Positions 1 through 12,500 of a stretch of 64,000 bases of DNA are shown one piece after another. How positions within the stretch are numbered: position 1 is the first letter of the stretch; each line of letters begins with the position of its first letter. The notes under the pieces are model-generated. The model ran no database searches and was not told the origin of the DNA. It worked only from the letters and a program-made list of their open reading frames with translations. The DNA is from Amoebophrya sp. A120 (Eukaryota; Sar; Dinophyceae; Syndiniales; Amoebophryaceae), in assembly GCA_905178155.1 (NCBI GenBank), contig CAJINV010000008.1:744001-808000 (forward strand), read 5' to 3'. The translations under genes and the position numbers were made by a program.

Positions 1-1125
1 GCGGTCTCGCGCTCACAGACGAGGACGTGCGAATTGCCTGTCTAAGATTTCGAGATGTGCTGCTGCAAGCAGTAGCGGAAACATGAGCATTGATTGCCTG
101 AGTAGGGGGCAAACTTGGAGAGGCTGCGGCGTCCCTGCCACTACCTAGGCAATACACTGATTTACTTTCAGTAATGGTACGCTGCTAGAAGCACGATAAA
201 AAAAGGCGGCGCGTGCCCGAAAATTAGAATAAGGTCGTAGCAAGACCGCATACATTGTTCCAGCGAGAAGTTTATCGATAGATCCCTACTTAATTCTGGA
301 TGACAACATCACGCGCAACAAAGATCCATTTCATGACGCTTTGTGTCGAAGTCCGTGGTTTGCTAAGCGGTACAGCGATTTTGCTTGACCGAGAAGACGG
401 TTCTATCTATGACGTGATGTTACTGACAGCCGCCGTTTTGGCGTCAACGAAGTAGTTAGCCGCAGCTTCATTGAACGGTCATAGTAGCAAAACTTGTATG
501 CATAGATACCGCTCTCCTGCTAAAGCATTGCCACGAGAAAGCACGCGATCCGGTGCGCATGCAAATTACAACATGTTGTTTCTGTCACTTTTGGCGTCTC
601 CAGGGGGCAGTTCATCTCTTTACTAGCTTTTTGTGTTGATGACTGCATGGTCGTCCAGTGTGCAAGTCAACCAAGGTAGCCAGTAGGAACTCTTTCACAG
701 AAAAATAAGTCATAATCTTTGCTGTGCACCACTAGACGCTTACTTGGAACATACTAACACAACCAGAGTTTCACATGCCTGTATACTATCGCTGAAAGAG
801 ACACTCCTCCTTCCGGCGTTCAACAGATAATAAACACGTAGCTCACGTCGACGGTGAAGATTGATCAGTACTTATTTTCTTACTTTAGAAGAACGGTAAT
901 AGAGACCCCATCTTCTGTGTAAAGACGTCATTATTTGACCCGCACCGGTCCGCAAGCGGGGAAGCAGCTGTCACAACAACCGTAGCAACATTTGCTTGTC
1001 ATAATATCATTGACGTCCTCACCGCCATAGGAAGAGAGGCGGTAACGAGCTAGAGATTGCCCGCATTAGGTCAACACAAGAACCACTTGCACAAGAACAC
1101 TAGAAATCGAATCAGTTCGACCAAA
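1..1125. other. Intergenic, no gene seen
   Basis: No open frame with recognisable protein character on either strand. The stretch is AT-richer than the coding regions downstream and probably holds the 5' flank of the Alba-domain gene. No introner-type inverted repeat was seen. Confidence 0.5.
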
Positions 1126-2070
1126 ATGTCCGGCGAAAAGAGTGAAGCGGGAAAAATGAAGATTACGGCCACTGGCCGGGTGGGGACCTATGTGTCTTAC
1201 GCCAGCAAACTCTTCAACGAAGACGAACTGGACACGTAAGAATATGACTCTTGATACAGTTGTAGTCTTCATACAGTGTAAGATTCGAGGAGCATCCGAT
1301 TGTTTTTAATCGCGTTAAGTGCATGCATGGTCAAACGCAAATCTATTTGATGAATGACTGTGGAAGTTGTACATACCAACAAAAACAGGATCTCGCTCAT
1401 CGCTACGGGAACTGCACTGCCGACCTGCGTGACCACCGCAGAAATCCTAAAGCGACGCTTCAAGGGTCTGCACCAGGTAAACAAAATCGGAACCTTGGAA
1501 ATTGAAGGAGAGGACGAGGAAAAGGAAGGCGAAGAAGCGGTACAGATAAATATGTATCCGTTCTTTTTTATCGCATGCAATCCATGCGTAGTAGTTGCAG
1601 AAGCTACGACAGGGCCGCAGGTTGTATCAATGTATGGAAAATAAATTCTGGAGGCAGTTGGGCGATTCAGTCGCTGCATGATCTGTGAAACTGACAAATA
1701 AGTCGCCGACAAAATGTATAAATAACAGGTGACCTTCACGCGGCGTGTGTCCTTTATCGACATTACCCTGACACTGAACAAAAGCAAAATCAACGTGAAA
1801 GATTCTGGGTATCAGGAGCCTCTGCCAGAGGAATTGGTCAAGGAACAGCCGAAGTCTGGCACCACCGAGGATGGCGACGAGGAGAAGCCCAAGCGAAAGA
1901 GCAAGGGTAAGGGAAAGAAGGGCAAGAAAGGCAAGGGGAAGAAGGGCGAGAAGAAGGGAAAGGGCAAGAAGGGTGAGAAGAAGGGCAAGGGTAAGAAGGG
2001 CGGGAAGAAGGGCAAGAAAGGAAAGGGGAAAAAGTCCTCGGGAACCTGGAAGAAGGCGGAAGAAGAGTGA
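1126..2070 (+). CDS. Alba-domain nucleic-acid-binding protein with Lys/Gly-rich tail
   Basis: Model: join(1126..1235, 1389..1539, 1729..2070), 200 aa, both introns GT-AG. The Alba fold is an ancient DNA/RNA-binding domain used in chromatin, RNase P/MRP and mRNA control in protists. Exon 1 gives the first Alba strand and helix (GRVGTYVSYASKLF). Exon 2 continues with the central motif TAEILKRRFKGLHQ, nearly identical to the family signature. Exon 3 gives the last strand and the typical ending NPGY-like segment (KDSGYQEPLPEE). The second splice (GCG|GTACAG ... AACAG|GTGACC) joins the domain in phase 0. After the domain, about 50 residues are almost only Lys and Gly with some Glu, in repeats such as KGKKGKKGKG; this basic tail likely adds non-specific nucleic-acid binding. 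Start ATG at 1126 is the first in frame with the domain. Confidence 0.85.
1905..2038 (+). repeat. Purine-rich coding repeat (Lys-Gly tail of Alba protein)
   Basis: Degenerate tandem AAGAAGGGCAAGGG-like units of 9-21 bp, almost pure A/G on the + strand, encode the KGKKG-type tail of the Alba protein. Such a track expands easily by slippage. Confidence 0.8.
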
Positions 2071-3436
2071 AGTGGTGAATCTTAATGGTTTTTTTTCACC
2101 GCAAGATAAAGACAGGTTTTTATCGGACTGTGTCTTACGAAAAGCGGATGAAAGAATCTCGATATTGATTCCTGTCTGCACGATCGGATCATGCTGCGCT
2201 GATCATGAAAACAACAGATTTTATTCAAGAACTCCCATGCGGTGCCTGTGATGAGCCACAATTTTCTCATCTACCATTGATGTTTTCGACTGTTTTTAGG
2301 CCACGTTCGATATTATGACATTTTTTGATGTAGCTCAAAGTTAGTTTTACACGACAACTCTTTACTCTTTACTTTGGTATCACAACCATCCGTTTGAGAA
2401 TTAGCAAGAACCAGGTTTGAACAAGGATATATTTTCATCGATTAGCAATTGACTCTTTTGGAGCGAGCAGGGGTTCGCAACGCGATGGGAGCAAGTTTCT
2501 ATCGGCACCTAGATAGAGTTAAACGCGGAGTAAACAACTGGCGCAAGAAAGCGGCACGGCATCGACAACAGGTTGCCGTTCGCTCAACACTGTAGTTTTC
2601 ATCGCTGCACCACACTTCTGCCAGCTGCAACTTTTAACACCAACTTGCCGCATCTTTACTATTTTTGCTCTTTCCCCGCGAGAAACCGCAATATTACCGC
2701 TGATCAGATTTTAATATGGGTTATACTGGTTCATTTATAGTTGTTGCCACGAGTTGTACTATAACAGTTCGTTAATAACTTCGCATCTCGATAATTGGTG
2801 CGACGTACGGACACGAAGGATCGAAACGATTACTATTTTTTTCGAAGGTAGATTCCTTCAACTTTTCGAAGAAGATAACAAGATCAACTCGACCCATTAT
2901 ATATGATCGCGAACGTTGTTTTTCGAACGGATACTAGTTCGTCCGGCAGATGATGAACCGCGATTGTTCGACGATCGCTCACCGGCGCACTAGAGTTTTA
3001 GCAGCTAGTGTGTGTTCTACCGCAGTCCTGCATGAAGGCGGACTGCGTCCCAAGCCGTAAGGAGTAGGAGCGCGAAAGGTCGTGGGGCAACCGAGCTAGG
3101 CTCTTTACCATGACAATGGATCCGGTCTTCGATCGCATTTCCAGGCTTGGAAAACAAGAAGGGTAAAAATCGCCGGAAACAAGATTATGCTCCCTGTTAT
3201 CTTCGACGGCAAGATGAAGATACATCATTCAGACTTTTTTTGTCTCTGTGTCTCCGTGTGGAAAGAAGTTGTCGTCTGCTGCTGCAAGCCAGTTTACTCG
3301 ACTGTGATCAAGACTCGACACTTGTCCTAGCTACAGAACTTGCGCTCCTTTCTTTTCTCGTTGATTTCCCGCTGCTCGTACTCTCTGCAGTCCTAAAATA
3401 ATAAAATTGTTCGATCGTAAAGAAGGGAAATTGACC
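2071..3436. other. Intergenic, no gene seen
   Basis: AT-rich, short overlapping frames only. It separates the Alba stop from the ACCATGG start of the next gene. No tRNA-like or introner-like structure recognised. Confidence 0.5.
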
Positions 3437-5119
3437 ATGGAAGCTGATTCCTGGGCCGTTCTCGCTGCTGCTGCCGGCAAGCCTTCCCCCCGCCTGTACG
3501 AGTCTTGGGAGGACGGCCGTACGAGATTGTTCGGCGCATCGGCGAAGCCGCTCCTTCGGCTCTGGATTGATTCCGCCGTATGGCACCCCTTCGCCCTGCA
3601 GGTCTGGATGATGATCGAGGCCATGCAGATCCCGTACGAACGGCGGGTCGCACCGTTATCGGCGTATGTGAAGGAAACATCGGAAGTCGACGCGCGGCGA
3701 CTGATGTACTTAGAGCAGGAATTAGGCGCCTACGGGGCGAGCGCGGACGGAGTGCCGTACGTGCAGGAAGCCGCGGGAGCAGCAGGAGGAGGCGGAAGCA
3801 GTTCCTCCGCAAGTGCGGCGAGGACTCTGTCCTGGGGCAAGCCGTGGGGCGAGAAGTCTGCCGTCGAGTTGACGAAGAAGCTGCACAAGGTCTTCCCGCA
3901 CCACGCCCTGCTCCCACAGGAGGCGGGCCAGCGAAAAGTGCACGACCAGATGTTGGCGAATTACCCGGCGCTGCAGGGCGCGGCCTACGGCGTTTTCAAG
4001 GGGCGGGGCGGCACCGCGTCACGGGCCGCGGAGCAGAAATTCGTCGCCGCCATGGACGGTTGGGCCGCCGCGTACAGCGGAAATAATCGAAGCGGAGTTT
4101 TTTTCTTCGGAACTCTTCCCTCCGCCGTGGACGTGCTGCTGCTGCCACTCCTGGAGCGGATCGAAGCGAATGTACCGCACCCCGTGGTGGGTGGGCTGCC
4201 GCACCTGCCGCTGTCCAAGTGGCCTTCTTTGGCGAATCTTCTCGAGTTTGCGCGGCTGGACGGGGGGCGGGAATTTCCCTTTTGCTCGCTGCTCGGGGAC
4301 GCCGTTTCGGTATCCGGGGTGCGCATGGCTGTGACGGGAATGGTGGACGGCGTGCCGGCGCCGGTCCCGCCGAAGTCGGTGGAGGGCGCGGCCTCGAAGC
4401 TGGCGGAATTGAAAAGGGGGATGAGCGGGTCTTTAAGAAATGCGGGTGGAGCGGGGTCCTCCGCCCGGGGCTCGGCGCGGGCGTCATCCTCATCTTCGAG
4501 CGGGTTCAAGCTTGGTGGAGCCGGTGCTGCTTCGGTGTCCTTGGGTTTGCAAACGAAACTCAACTCGACTGCGTCTGCTTCGTCGAGAGCTGCTCCCCCC
4601 GCGCCCGATGGCGTTGAAAATTTTGCCGACTACCCGTCCGCCTGCCGCGAGGCGGCGGCGCGTTTGAGCAACAATGGCGAGCCCGTCGCGGGATTCGCTG
4701 CCGGAGGGTCCGGAACGGGCCGGCCGCGACGGGAGGCCGGCCGCAGGGGAAGACCATCTGCCGATACCGTGAAGGCCGTTGATACGCTGTTGCGCGGAGT
4801 TGCGCGGTCGCTGATAGATTGTGCCTCCTCTACTCCTACCGCGGGCGGAAACGAGCCATCAACCGCGGGCACGGCGCAGCAAGCGACGAGCATTGGCGCC
4901 CTGGTGGCACAGAATTTTGGGAAGGATGCCGCAGTGAAAGCGGCCGAGGCGTTGGCTTTTTTAGCAGAGAATACGGGCGTGCCACGAGATATGGCAGTCC
5001 GCCCAGCCGCGGTCTTTCGAGCACACAACTTGCTCTTCGCCGCAGGAGCCTGGGAGGCCGCCACGTCTCCTTCGAAATTTCCCCCGCGCAAACGAGAAAA
5101 CCGACGGGAAGATTTGTAA
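3437..5119 (+). CDS. Glutathione S-transferase-like protein, extended
   Basis: A 560-residue single-exon gene starting at ACCATGG (ATG 3437). Residues about 40-75 (LWIDSAVWHPFALQVWMMIE) look like the start of a GST thioredoxin-like domain. Residues about 195-285 resemble the GST C-terminal helical domain, including FFFGTLPSAVDVLLLPLLER and a helix after a Trp-Pro-Ser-Leu segment. Near the C-terminus GVPRDMAVRPAAVFRA matches a helix found in algal GST-like proteins (VPRDM). Two low-complexity Ala/Gly/Ser inserts make the protein more than twice the usual GST length of about 220 aa. No typical catalytic Tyr, Ser or Cys can be assigned, so activity is uncertain. The family assignment rests on eye matching only. 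Confidence 0.6.
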   Translation: MEADSWAVLAAAAGKPSPRLYESWEDGRTRLFGASAKPLLRLWIDSAVWHPFALQVWMMIEAMQIPYERRVAPLSAYVKETSEVDARRLMYLEQELGAYGASADGVPYVQEAAGAAGGGGSSSSASAARTLSWGKPWGEKSAVELTKKLHKVFPHHALLPQEAGQRKVHDQMLANYPALQGAAYGVFKGRGGTASRAAEQKFVAAMDGWAAAYSGNNRSGVFFFGTLPSAVDVLLLPLLERIEANVPHPVVGGLPHLPLSKWPSLANLLEFARLDGGREFPFCSLLGDAVSVSGVRMAVTGMVDGVPAPVPPKSVEGAASKLAELKRGMSGSLRNAGGAGSSARGSARASSSSSSGFKLGGAGAASVSLGLQTKLNSTASASSRAAPPAPDGVENFADYPSACREAAARLSNNGEPVAGFAAGGSGTGRPRREAGRRGRPSADTVKAVDTLLRGVARSLIDCASSTPTAGGNEPSTAGTAQQATSIGALVAQNFGKDAAVKAAEALAFLAENTGVPRDMAVRPAAVFRAHNLLFAAGAWEAATSPSKFPPRKRENRREDL

Positions 5120-5870
5120 ATGAAAAAGCGTCTGTGACACAAACTCACGTTGTTGGACCTGTGCAGCTGTACTTCTAGCGTGCTGGCATTGTTGCGGTGG
5201 TTACTTACTGCTCCTGTCTGATGAGCTTCCTCCAAGAAGTTCGATCTCGCTTCTCAGCGACGATAGTAAATGAGTCGGTCCCATTTTTGATTATTGTGCC
5301 GGATATCTTCAAGCACCGGACCGATGTAGGGTTTGTTCCGTACAAGGCTTGGGACATTCGGGGTTTCTCTTGCCTTCTGGCCTTCAAGCATTTTTCGCAT
5401 GTGCGGTTTCTCAGCGTGATGCTTTGGGGCCTCACACTGAAAGCGCCATTGTTCTCGGGAGTCAATTTACAGCTTCTAAAATGGACATTTGATCACGCCC
5501 TCGGGATTACTTAGCTAAAATTGTCACAGTGTGCTGGAATTATTACTATCGCTCTTGATGCACACAAGTTTTAGCAGGCTCTCTCAATGAAGCCGCGCGC
5601 GCTTTTAGCCAAGTCGTGCAGCGGTCCAGCTGTGAGTAACGCAGCTGGCGCTCAACCCCATGCAGGAATCTTTAGTGCAACATTCAGGACCAATCAGAAT
5701 CTCGTTTCGCAATGTCTGGCTCGCCTGATAGTTGTAGTTGAGGTGGTATCTAAACGGCATCCTTCGCCACTTACTTGTTTTTTGTTTCGAAAGAACGCAA
5801 AACAACTGCATACGTACTAAGGGCGCTTCGAAACACCCGTTGATTATTTGTACCTAAAAACCACACGACC
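5120..5870. other. Intergenic, no convincing gene
   Basis: Two open frames (5197-5514, 105 codons; 5587-5820, 77 codons) encode no recognisable domain and have no coding-like composition, so they are not called. Confidence 0.45.
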
Positions 5871-7568
5871 ATGGCTACTTCCAGCACTTACTGGGCCGCA
5901 GGGGCCAGTACGAAGCTGGACGAGATTCTGATGAAAGCCAAGCAGGATTGCGACCTGATGGAGCAGAAGGCCGAGGAGCATCGGGCGGTTCTGAACGCAG
6001 CCCTATTCGCCTTTCACGCGGAGATCGGGCGCGTGAAGAAGGACCGGCGGGGCTTCGAGGACCTGTGCATCAAGATCGAGCTAGAGCTCGACAATGCCAA
6101 TGAGCAGCTCAGTTTGCTCGATCGCGAGGACGCCAAGATTCAGTACCGCGAGGACCGTAAACAGCTGCTGCGCATCACGGAGCGCCTGATTGCCCGGGAG
6201 AGCGAAGAGAAGCAAAAGTGGGAGCAGATGCTGCAGTTTCTGCAGACCAATTTCGACCTGAGCCCGGCAACGTTGGCGGCCGCAGCGTCAACGGCATCAA
6301 GTGCTCCCTTCAAGAACCACCTCGAGGAGCAAAGTGCCAGGCCAAAGTTGTCCCACGGTGGAACAACCACAGGAGGGCTTGCCGCGACCCCCACCGATGG
6401 ACACAACGGCGGTGCAACATCGCGGCAACCTCTGCACAGTGGAGCAGCCGACGACATGAACAACGCTTCCAGGACGGGGTTTTCTTCTCTTTTCACTTCC
6501 GTCAGCGACGCGGCCAACCGTGCGGGCAGTATGCTTTCGGAGACCTTGTATGGGGGCCCTTCGGTGACCGGTTCGGGGGACGGTAGAAGCAATGTGAACC
6601 TCCCAGCAGGTGGTGGGGGGAATGGCTCTTCGCGTCCCGCATCTACTACGAGCAGTAGCGCTGCGTCCTCGACGAAAGGACATCAGCACGCCACGCGCCC
6701 GAGATTGCAGGAAGAGCGGCAAATAAATGGCGGCCAGCAGCACGGTAGTAGTTTTTCAAATCCCACGTCGACGTCTCGAGCGAACAATGTCGAGAAGCTC
6801 CGGTCTTTAGGTGGTGGAGGAGGTGGGCCGACGAGTGCCGGGTCGATGAATTCTACCACTTTTACCTCAGCGTCGTCGCCAAACGACAGCGGAAGTGCGT
6901 ACCCCCCTTTATTCGGCAGCGCCACGGCTAGTAGAAATGCAGCATCCGTGCCGGAGTATGGCAGCCACCACACGTCGACCAGAGAACAACAAGAGCAAAA
7001 CGTCGGCCCGGCGTCCGCGTCTGCGTTTGACAACAGGAATGCGAACGTGCGTGGGGGCTTTAATCCGCTGCGCATGACCCCGCCGTCTTCGTCAGGAAGC
7101 GGCACGAGCGCCACGAATAGACGGCTTGCGGCTTTGGAGGCGGACGTGGTCGGGATTCTATCGGAGGACCAAAACCTGAAATCCAGCGCAGTGGGGGCGT
7201 TCCATCACAGTAGGGCAGGGGACCAGCACCTGCTCCAGCAAGAGGCCAATTTAGACGAGCGCTTCGTGCGGAAGTGCGAAGAATTTCGAGACGCCGTGCT
7301 CAGCCATCGACCGAGGCCGGGAGGCAGCGGAGGAGCCGCGCAGCAGTTGTATCCGGGGGATGGAGGCGAGTCTTTGGCACTGAACCGCCGGAATTGGCAA
7401 AATCTGTTGCTGCCGCAACTGGAAAGATCGGTTGACCAAATGCGCAATCAGCGCAAAGAGATGGCGGTCCGCGGCGGGGCCAAACCAGAGGTGCTGCAGC
7501 GCGTCGACGCGCAGTTGGATCGCAGACAGCAGCTGCAAAGGACATTGAGAAGTTTACTTCTGGCTTAA
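5871..7568 (+). CDS. Coiled-coil protein of unknown function
   Basis: A 565-aa single-exon gene starting at GACCATGG (ATG 5871). Residues about 12-125 are a continuous charged helix with heptad character (KLDEILMKAKQDCDLMEQKA through ESEEKQKWEQMLQFLQ), suggesting a dimeric coiled coil. Residues about 140-420 are Ser/Gly/Ala/Thr-rich, low complexity and probably disordered. The last 75 residues form a second helical stretch (LLLPQLERSVDQMRNQRKEM and on) that may also be a coiled coil. No catalytic motif, signal peptide or membrane helix. Cytoskeletal or basal-body scaffolding would be a reasonable guess but nothing in the sequence proves it. Confidence 0.7.
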   Translation: MATSSTYWAAGASTKLDEILMKAKQDCDLMEQKAEEHRAVLNAALFAFHAEIGRVKKDRRGFEDLCIKIELELDNANEQLSLLDREDAKIQYREDRKQLLRITERLIARESEEKQKWEQMLQFLQTNFDLSPATLAAAASTASSAPFKNHLEEQSARPKLSHGGTTTGGLAATPTDGHNGGATSRQPLHSGAADDMNNASRTGFSSLFTSVSDAANRAGSMLSETLYGGPSVTGSGDGRSNVNLPAGGGGNGSSRPASTTSSSAASSTKGHQHATRPRLQEERQINGGQQHGSSFSNPTSTSRANNVEKLRSLGGGGGGPTSAGSMNSTTFTSASSPNDSGSAYPPLFGSATASRNAASVPEYGSHHTSTREQQEQNVGPASASAFDNRNANVRGGFNPLRMTPPSSSGSGTSATNRRLAALEADVVGILSEDQNLKSSAVGAFHHSRAGDQHLLQQEANLDERFVRKCEEFRDAVLSHRPRPGGSGGAAQQLYPGDGGESLALNRRNWQNLLLPQLERSVDQMRNQRKEMAVRGGAKPEVLQRVDAQLDRRQQLQRTLRSLLLA

Positions 7569-9550
7569 GATTTTTACCATCAATGACAAGGCTATCATGT
7601 GTTGATGAAGAGACTCTCCGTGAAGCTGTACGATTGGCTCCACCATTATTTTCACATCTTCTCTATTTGATGCGAAGTACTAAATCAGTCGGGTTGGCCG
7701 AATTGTGTGACTTGCGTTCGGCTGAAAAACGCGGCACCAACTTCTCAATGGTGCGTATTATATCCTGTTCGAGCCAGACGGAACATTGCCCTTTCTAATG
7801 AAGCAGAAATCTGTCGACTTTTTTTATCTCGGTCCTTGTGCGATGTCGATGAAACTTGAAACACAAGAATCACGAAGTCAGTCTTATTTAGCGATCGGTT
7901 TTGCTGCCTTTTTTGTCCAATTACACGACTGACTGGCCAGATGAATACAATAAGAACTTGCTCCTGCAGCGTCTGATATAAGAAACGAGTGGCTCTTGGT
8001 GCTGGGACTACCAGCGCATAGGATACTCCGAATGCAATTTCTTCTGCAAACCAGCATTCCAACACGTTGCTTCTGGCGTACCACCATCGCAAAACGAATC
8101 GCAAAAAACAGTGACCGTGCGATCAACACCCTGAAAATATGACTTTGTTCAAATGTTAAGTTTTGGATTTTCTCCATATTTCAGCGCATCATTCTCACCA
8201 TCACCGCCCATCAAGGAGATTGACAGTACAAGATAGATAAACACGCTAGATGAACGAATTAAACACACTTGGCGGATCTCTAGCATTTATTACCATGCAA
8301 ACTCAAACTCGCCGGACCATTTTCGTGCAAGCAGCGTGGACGAGTTCAGATCTGCCAATTTCGCGTCCTTGATATTTTTTCTTTCCCGATGTCCAATTTA
8401 CCCGTGCGCATTGATAATAGCAGATGGATCTATGTAACTTCCCCGCAATGTTCTCCCCCACGCTACGCATAGTGTTTCTCATTCATCTTTCCTCCCTCCC
8501 TTGCCCACTTGCAGTGCTCAAGCACAGCCATCCGTGATTGACGGGTTAGTCACACGAAATCTTCATAGACAGATTGAATAATTGTACCAGCACTAGTCTG
8601 TGAGTTTCATTTTCCATTTTCATTCTCTTTCATCTTCTAGCAGTTTCTTAGTAAGATACACCTGAAGCAACATAAAGTAGGAACGCTTGAAATTTTTTAG
8701 AAGGACCCGATTTCTCACGTCTCCGTTTTCGAGTGTCTTGGATGAATCCTACCCGCCGACAAGACATATCGCGGCTAGGCAATCATTTTAATACACCTAA
8801 ACTGTTTCAATTCTAATTCAGGAACTCTCATTCAACTGATTTGTTTATTCACTTTGTTGTCGAAAAGTGAGTAGTTCAAATTGATGCGTCTCTTCTGAAA
8901 CAAGTAGTTCAATAAAACCACTTTGAATATACAAAGATACAATAATTGCAGATTCTCGACCCTTGTTTGTACATGGATTACAAAGTTTGTCGGCAGGTCT
9001 GACTTTTCCTTTGAAAGGCTAGCACTGTCGAGCAATTTATTTTTTATTCGCTGCAAATCTTTCGGCGTGCGTGGTGTTTTTGGAGCCGCACGGCTAGCTG
9101 ACGGACCAAAACACAGCTACAGCTGCAACGGCACGCACGCGCGTTGGAAGAATTTAAAACAAGTACAAGATCGCATTTTCGACCCTAAGTTTCTGAACAC
9201 CCGCACCAAAAGCAGCAACAAGAAGACACGAACAAACAACAATATCATCGTGATTTCTTGCCAATCCCGCAAATAAATTTAGTAGGTGCGTCTTCGCGTC
9301 CTTCGGCAACAAGGAAGTACAAGCACAACCACAGGAATCTTGTCAGTAAAAAAGAACATCATCCTCAACTAAGAGAAAATAACACAGAACGACGGATACG
9401 AAGTATAACAAGTATAGGCCCAACACCTTTATAGCAGCACTTTTACATGGCGACCTCAGTAAGAGCGTCCCAAAAATAGTGTATAATCTCCCCCCGACGA
9501 CCCCAGACAGAATTAAGTCGGTTTCGGCGCCTGCGGCCACGTCGGCAGCG
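7569..9550. other. Intergenic, AT-rich, no gene seen
   Basis: Nearly 2 kb with only short open frames on both strands. Composition is AT-rich compared with flanking exons. It presumably contains the 3' UTR of the coiled-coil gene and the promoter region of the next gene. Confidence 0.5.
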
Positions 9551-12500
9551 ATGTCGCGCGGTCAGACGAGTTTGGTGGTGAAAAACACTTTTCTGGATCT
9601 CGACGGCTCCGCCAAGGCACCGTTTCCAGAGCTCGATGACGACATCCCGCGAGCGAATACGGCACCTGTGCGAAGGTAAGCTTCTATGGTTTATTCGTTT
9701 TGCGTCCTTCGCGGTGCTGGTGCTGCGACAATGGCAATGCGTGCATGGTACATATGTGCAAAGGCACACGCTTGTGTTGTGTGAATCCTGCATGAGTAAA
9801 CCGAGCGTATGATGGTTTGCTTGTTGCGGGCATTGGGTGCAGACTCATGCGATGGACAAAGACAAACGTTGTGATACACCGTAGCTTTATCAACATTTTC
9901 GAAAATTACCAAATGAAGGACCTCATCCTCCGCGTACCGGGGCGAGGAAGACCTTCCGCCACGGCTGTACAAAATCGAGGAGCAAATATGATATCAAAAA
10001 TTGATCCCATTTCCGTTGCTGTCCGGTAGCGGAAGCGATTTTCTGTGTAGTGGCCCTTAGAACTGCACTCGAGCAAGAGCGACTATTGAAGTAGTGCAGA
10101 GATCTAGATCTTTTGCTTGTGCCGCATAAAAGATGAGACTCGATTAAACTTGCGACGTTTAAAGAAACTTCGTTGGCCGCAACATGTTGAAGAGGCAGCT
10201 ATAGTTCTGGAATGGGATCAATTGTTTCATGTGGATGCCCTGCGGTATACCGCCAGCGCAGCAGCGAGCAAGAAAATATTCCCTACCGCCAACGCACCAC
10301 CGACACGGTCGCCGCTTACCGACAGAGGACCGCCGAAAGCTCCATTCCCTACCGACAGCGAACCGCCGAGGTATGAAATTGTAAGAGGAAGGGATACAAT
10401 AAACCGGTAGTCCTGGTGGTGCAGCGTTGCTGGTCTCGTTCTCTCATCTCGAAAGACTGCAATTTTGGATCGTCGAAATGAATTGAAAGGCATGCTGGAA
10501 AAGGCGGAAAAATTTGAAATGTCGAATCAAACAAAATTTTCACAGTCCGCCGGCGGCGTACCGCGATACATAACGCGAGACCCCTTTGACGACCCGCAGG
10601 CCGGATCCTGGTCGCCCCTCTGGTACAACCGTGGCTATTACTTTCAGCTTATTCTTTGTTTTCTAAATAAATGGATGTGAATCACTGGCAACATGATGCT
10701 GAAACATTTGCAAGAACTACCGGAGAATAGTTTCATGCATGTCGTCGTTCTTTGGCTTACGGGAGGTTTTTTTACGACGGGAAGACACCTTTCCGGTGGA
10801 ACTGGAAAGAATAAAAAAGCTGTACACGAATTCACAGTTCATCAAAATTTCAGGCATGGAGCGGGTGGCACACCCCCCGCGGGCGCCGCTGGCGGCTACC
10901 CGGCACTAAGCGAGCAGCACCAGCAGATAGACATGAATTCGTACCCAGCTTCTGCTTACTTCCAGCCGCAGTCGGCTGCGCAACAGGGCGGCTACGGAAT
11001 GAGCGCGTACGATACCTACCACTCGGGCGGGAATCCGATGTCGGGAATGCTGGACAACACCGCACCGCAGTCCTCGCAGCCATACCCGGCCAACCTTGCC
11101 TACAGCAACCTAGCCTCGGCAATCGAGCATCAGCAGCGCAGCCGCTTCGGGAGCACGGCCAGCGTGATTCCCCCGCCCGGCATGATGATTTCGGTTCGCG
11201 CACGAGATCTGTATGCCTTGCTGCAGTTTGTGCAGGCGGCTACGGGTCTAGGAACGCCCGCAGCCGCCGCGCCGATGAACCCCGATGGCGCGGCTGCGGC
11301 GTCAGAGCTCGACACAGAAGGCAAGACCCGCGCGGCCATCTCGGCCATCCTGAACGCGCTCACCAACAGCGGGAGCGTCCCCGCACCCGGCTTGTATGGA
11401 GGGCATACGGCACGTCCCAGCGCGGACTCCATCCGCCTCGGGGAGGAGTTTCTCCTGCAGAACCACGGGCATGAGCCGCTGCACCTGGAAAGCCAGCCGG
11501 GCCTGGGCCGGCCCGTGGTGCTTGGAACCACGACGTCTGCGGCGACTGACACCCCCGGCGCGGCCCGCGTCAGTTTTGCCAGCAACAGCATGCAAACGGA
11601 CGGCGGCGGGAGCAACAACAACAATGTTATCGACATGAGCAGTCCGCTGAACCACACCGCTTCGCTGCCGCCGCCGCGCACGAGCAGCGGGCAGCACTCC
11701 CAACATCAGCAGCCTCCGACCAGCTTCTCGGCCCGCGCCGGCGGCACGTACTCCGCGTGGGAGGTGGTGAACACGGCGGGGAATGGCCAGAGCGTCTACA
11801 ATACACCGGTGCCGCAACAGTACTACAACACGCCGGTGGGTTCTGGGAACAACGGAGGGAACAACAACCCCTCGTTTCCCTCCTCGGACCAATACGAATA
11901 CCACGACGTCCACACGCCCTTCTTTCCCCCACAGCCACCTCCCATCGGGATGGGCAGTGGAGGCGCGGCGCACGGTGGCAAGGCCAACAATAACTGGGTG
12001 TACGACCCCGAACCGAGGACCAGTGGAACCTCAACCGGGGGAATGAACAAGGGCAGCTCCGCGGGCGGCGCCAACCCCTACGTTCCGCACTATCGGGGCG
12101 GCAAAGGCATGGGCGGGGGACACCCGCACACGACCACCGGCACGTCGAGCAAAAGTCGACGCAGTGGCGGCGCATCGGACCAGCACAACCAACGGGGGAG
12201 TGGCTACGACGAGGACCTGCACGCGCGGACTTTGCTCCCCGAGAGCGAGTTGATGCAAACGACGAACCTGAAGCCCTCCCAGGTAGACTATACCATCCCC
12301 GCAACGCCCCACGCGCTGCGCCGACAAACCTCCATCAACAGTGGGGCGCACCGGGTCACGTGGAACGTTGAGGCCAAGAGATTAAAGAGCACGGATAAGG
12401 TATTTGTTCTACTTCCTTGCCTGATTGTTGTGCGTTTCGTGATTTCATAATTGTTGAGTTGTAGACATGACAAGTCAATATCTTCATTTTCGATCAGATT

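Noticed and set aside
1359-1388. Alternative start of Alba exon 2 (GTGGAAGTTGTACATACC)
   Set aside because: It would need a non-AG acceptor, while GT-AG at 1236/1388 gives DELDT-ISLIATG, a better Alba match.
1905-2038. Possible microsatellite or CRISPR-like array
   Set aside because: It is a degenerate coding repeat for a Lys/Gly tail, with no regular spacers.
5197-5514. 105-codon plus-strand frame between the GST-like and coiled-coil genes
   Set aside because: No family match and no good start context; could be a chance frame in the 3' flank.
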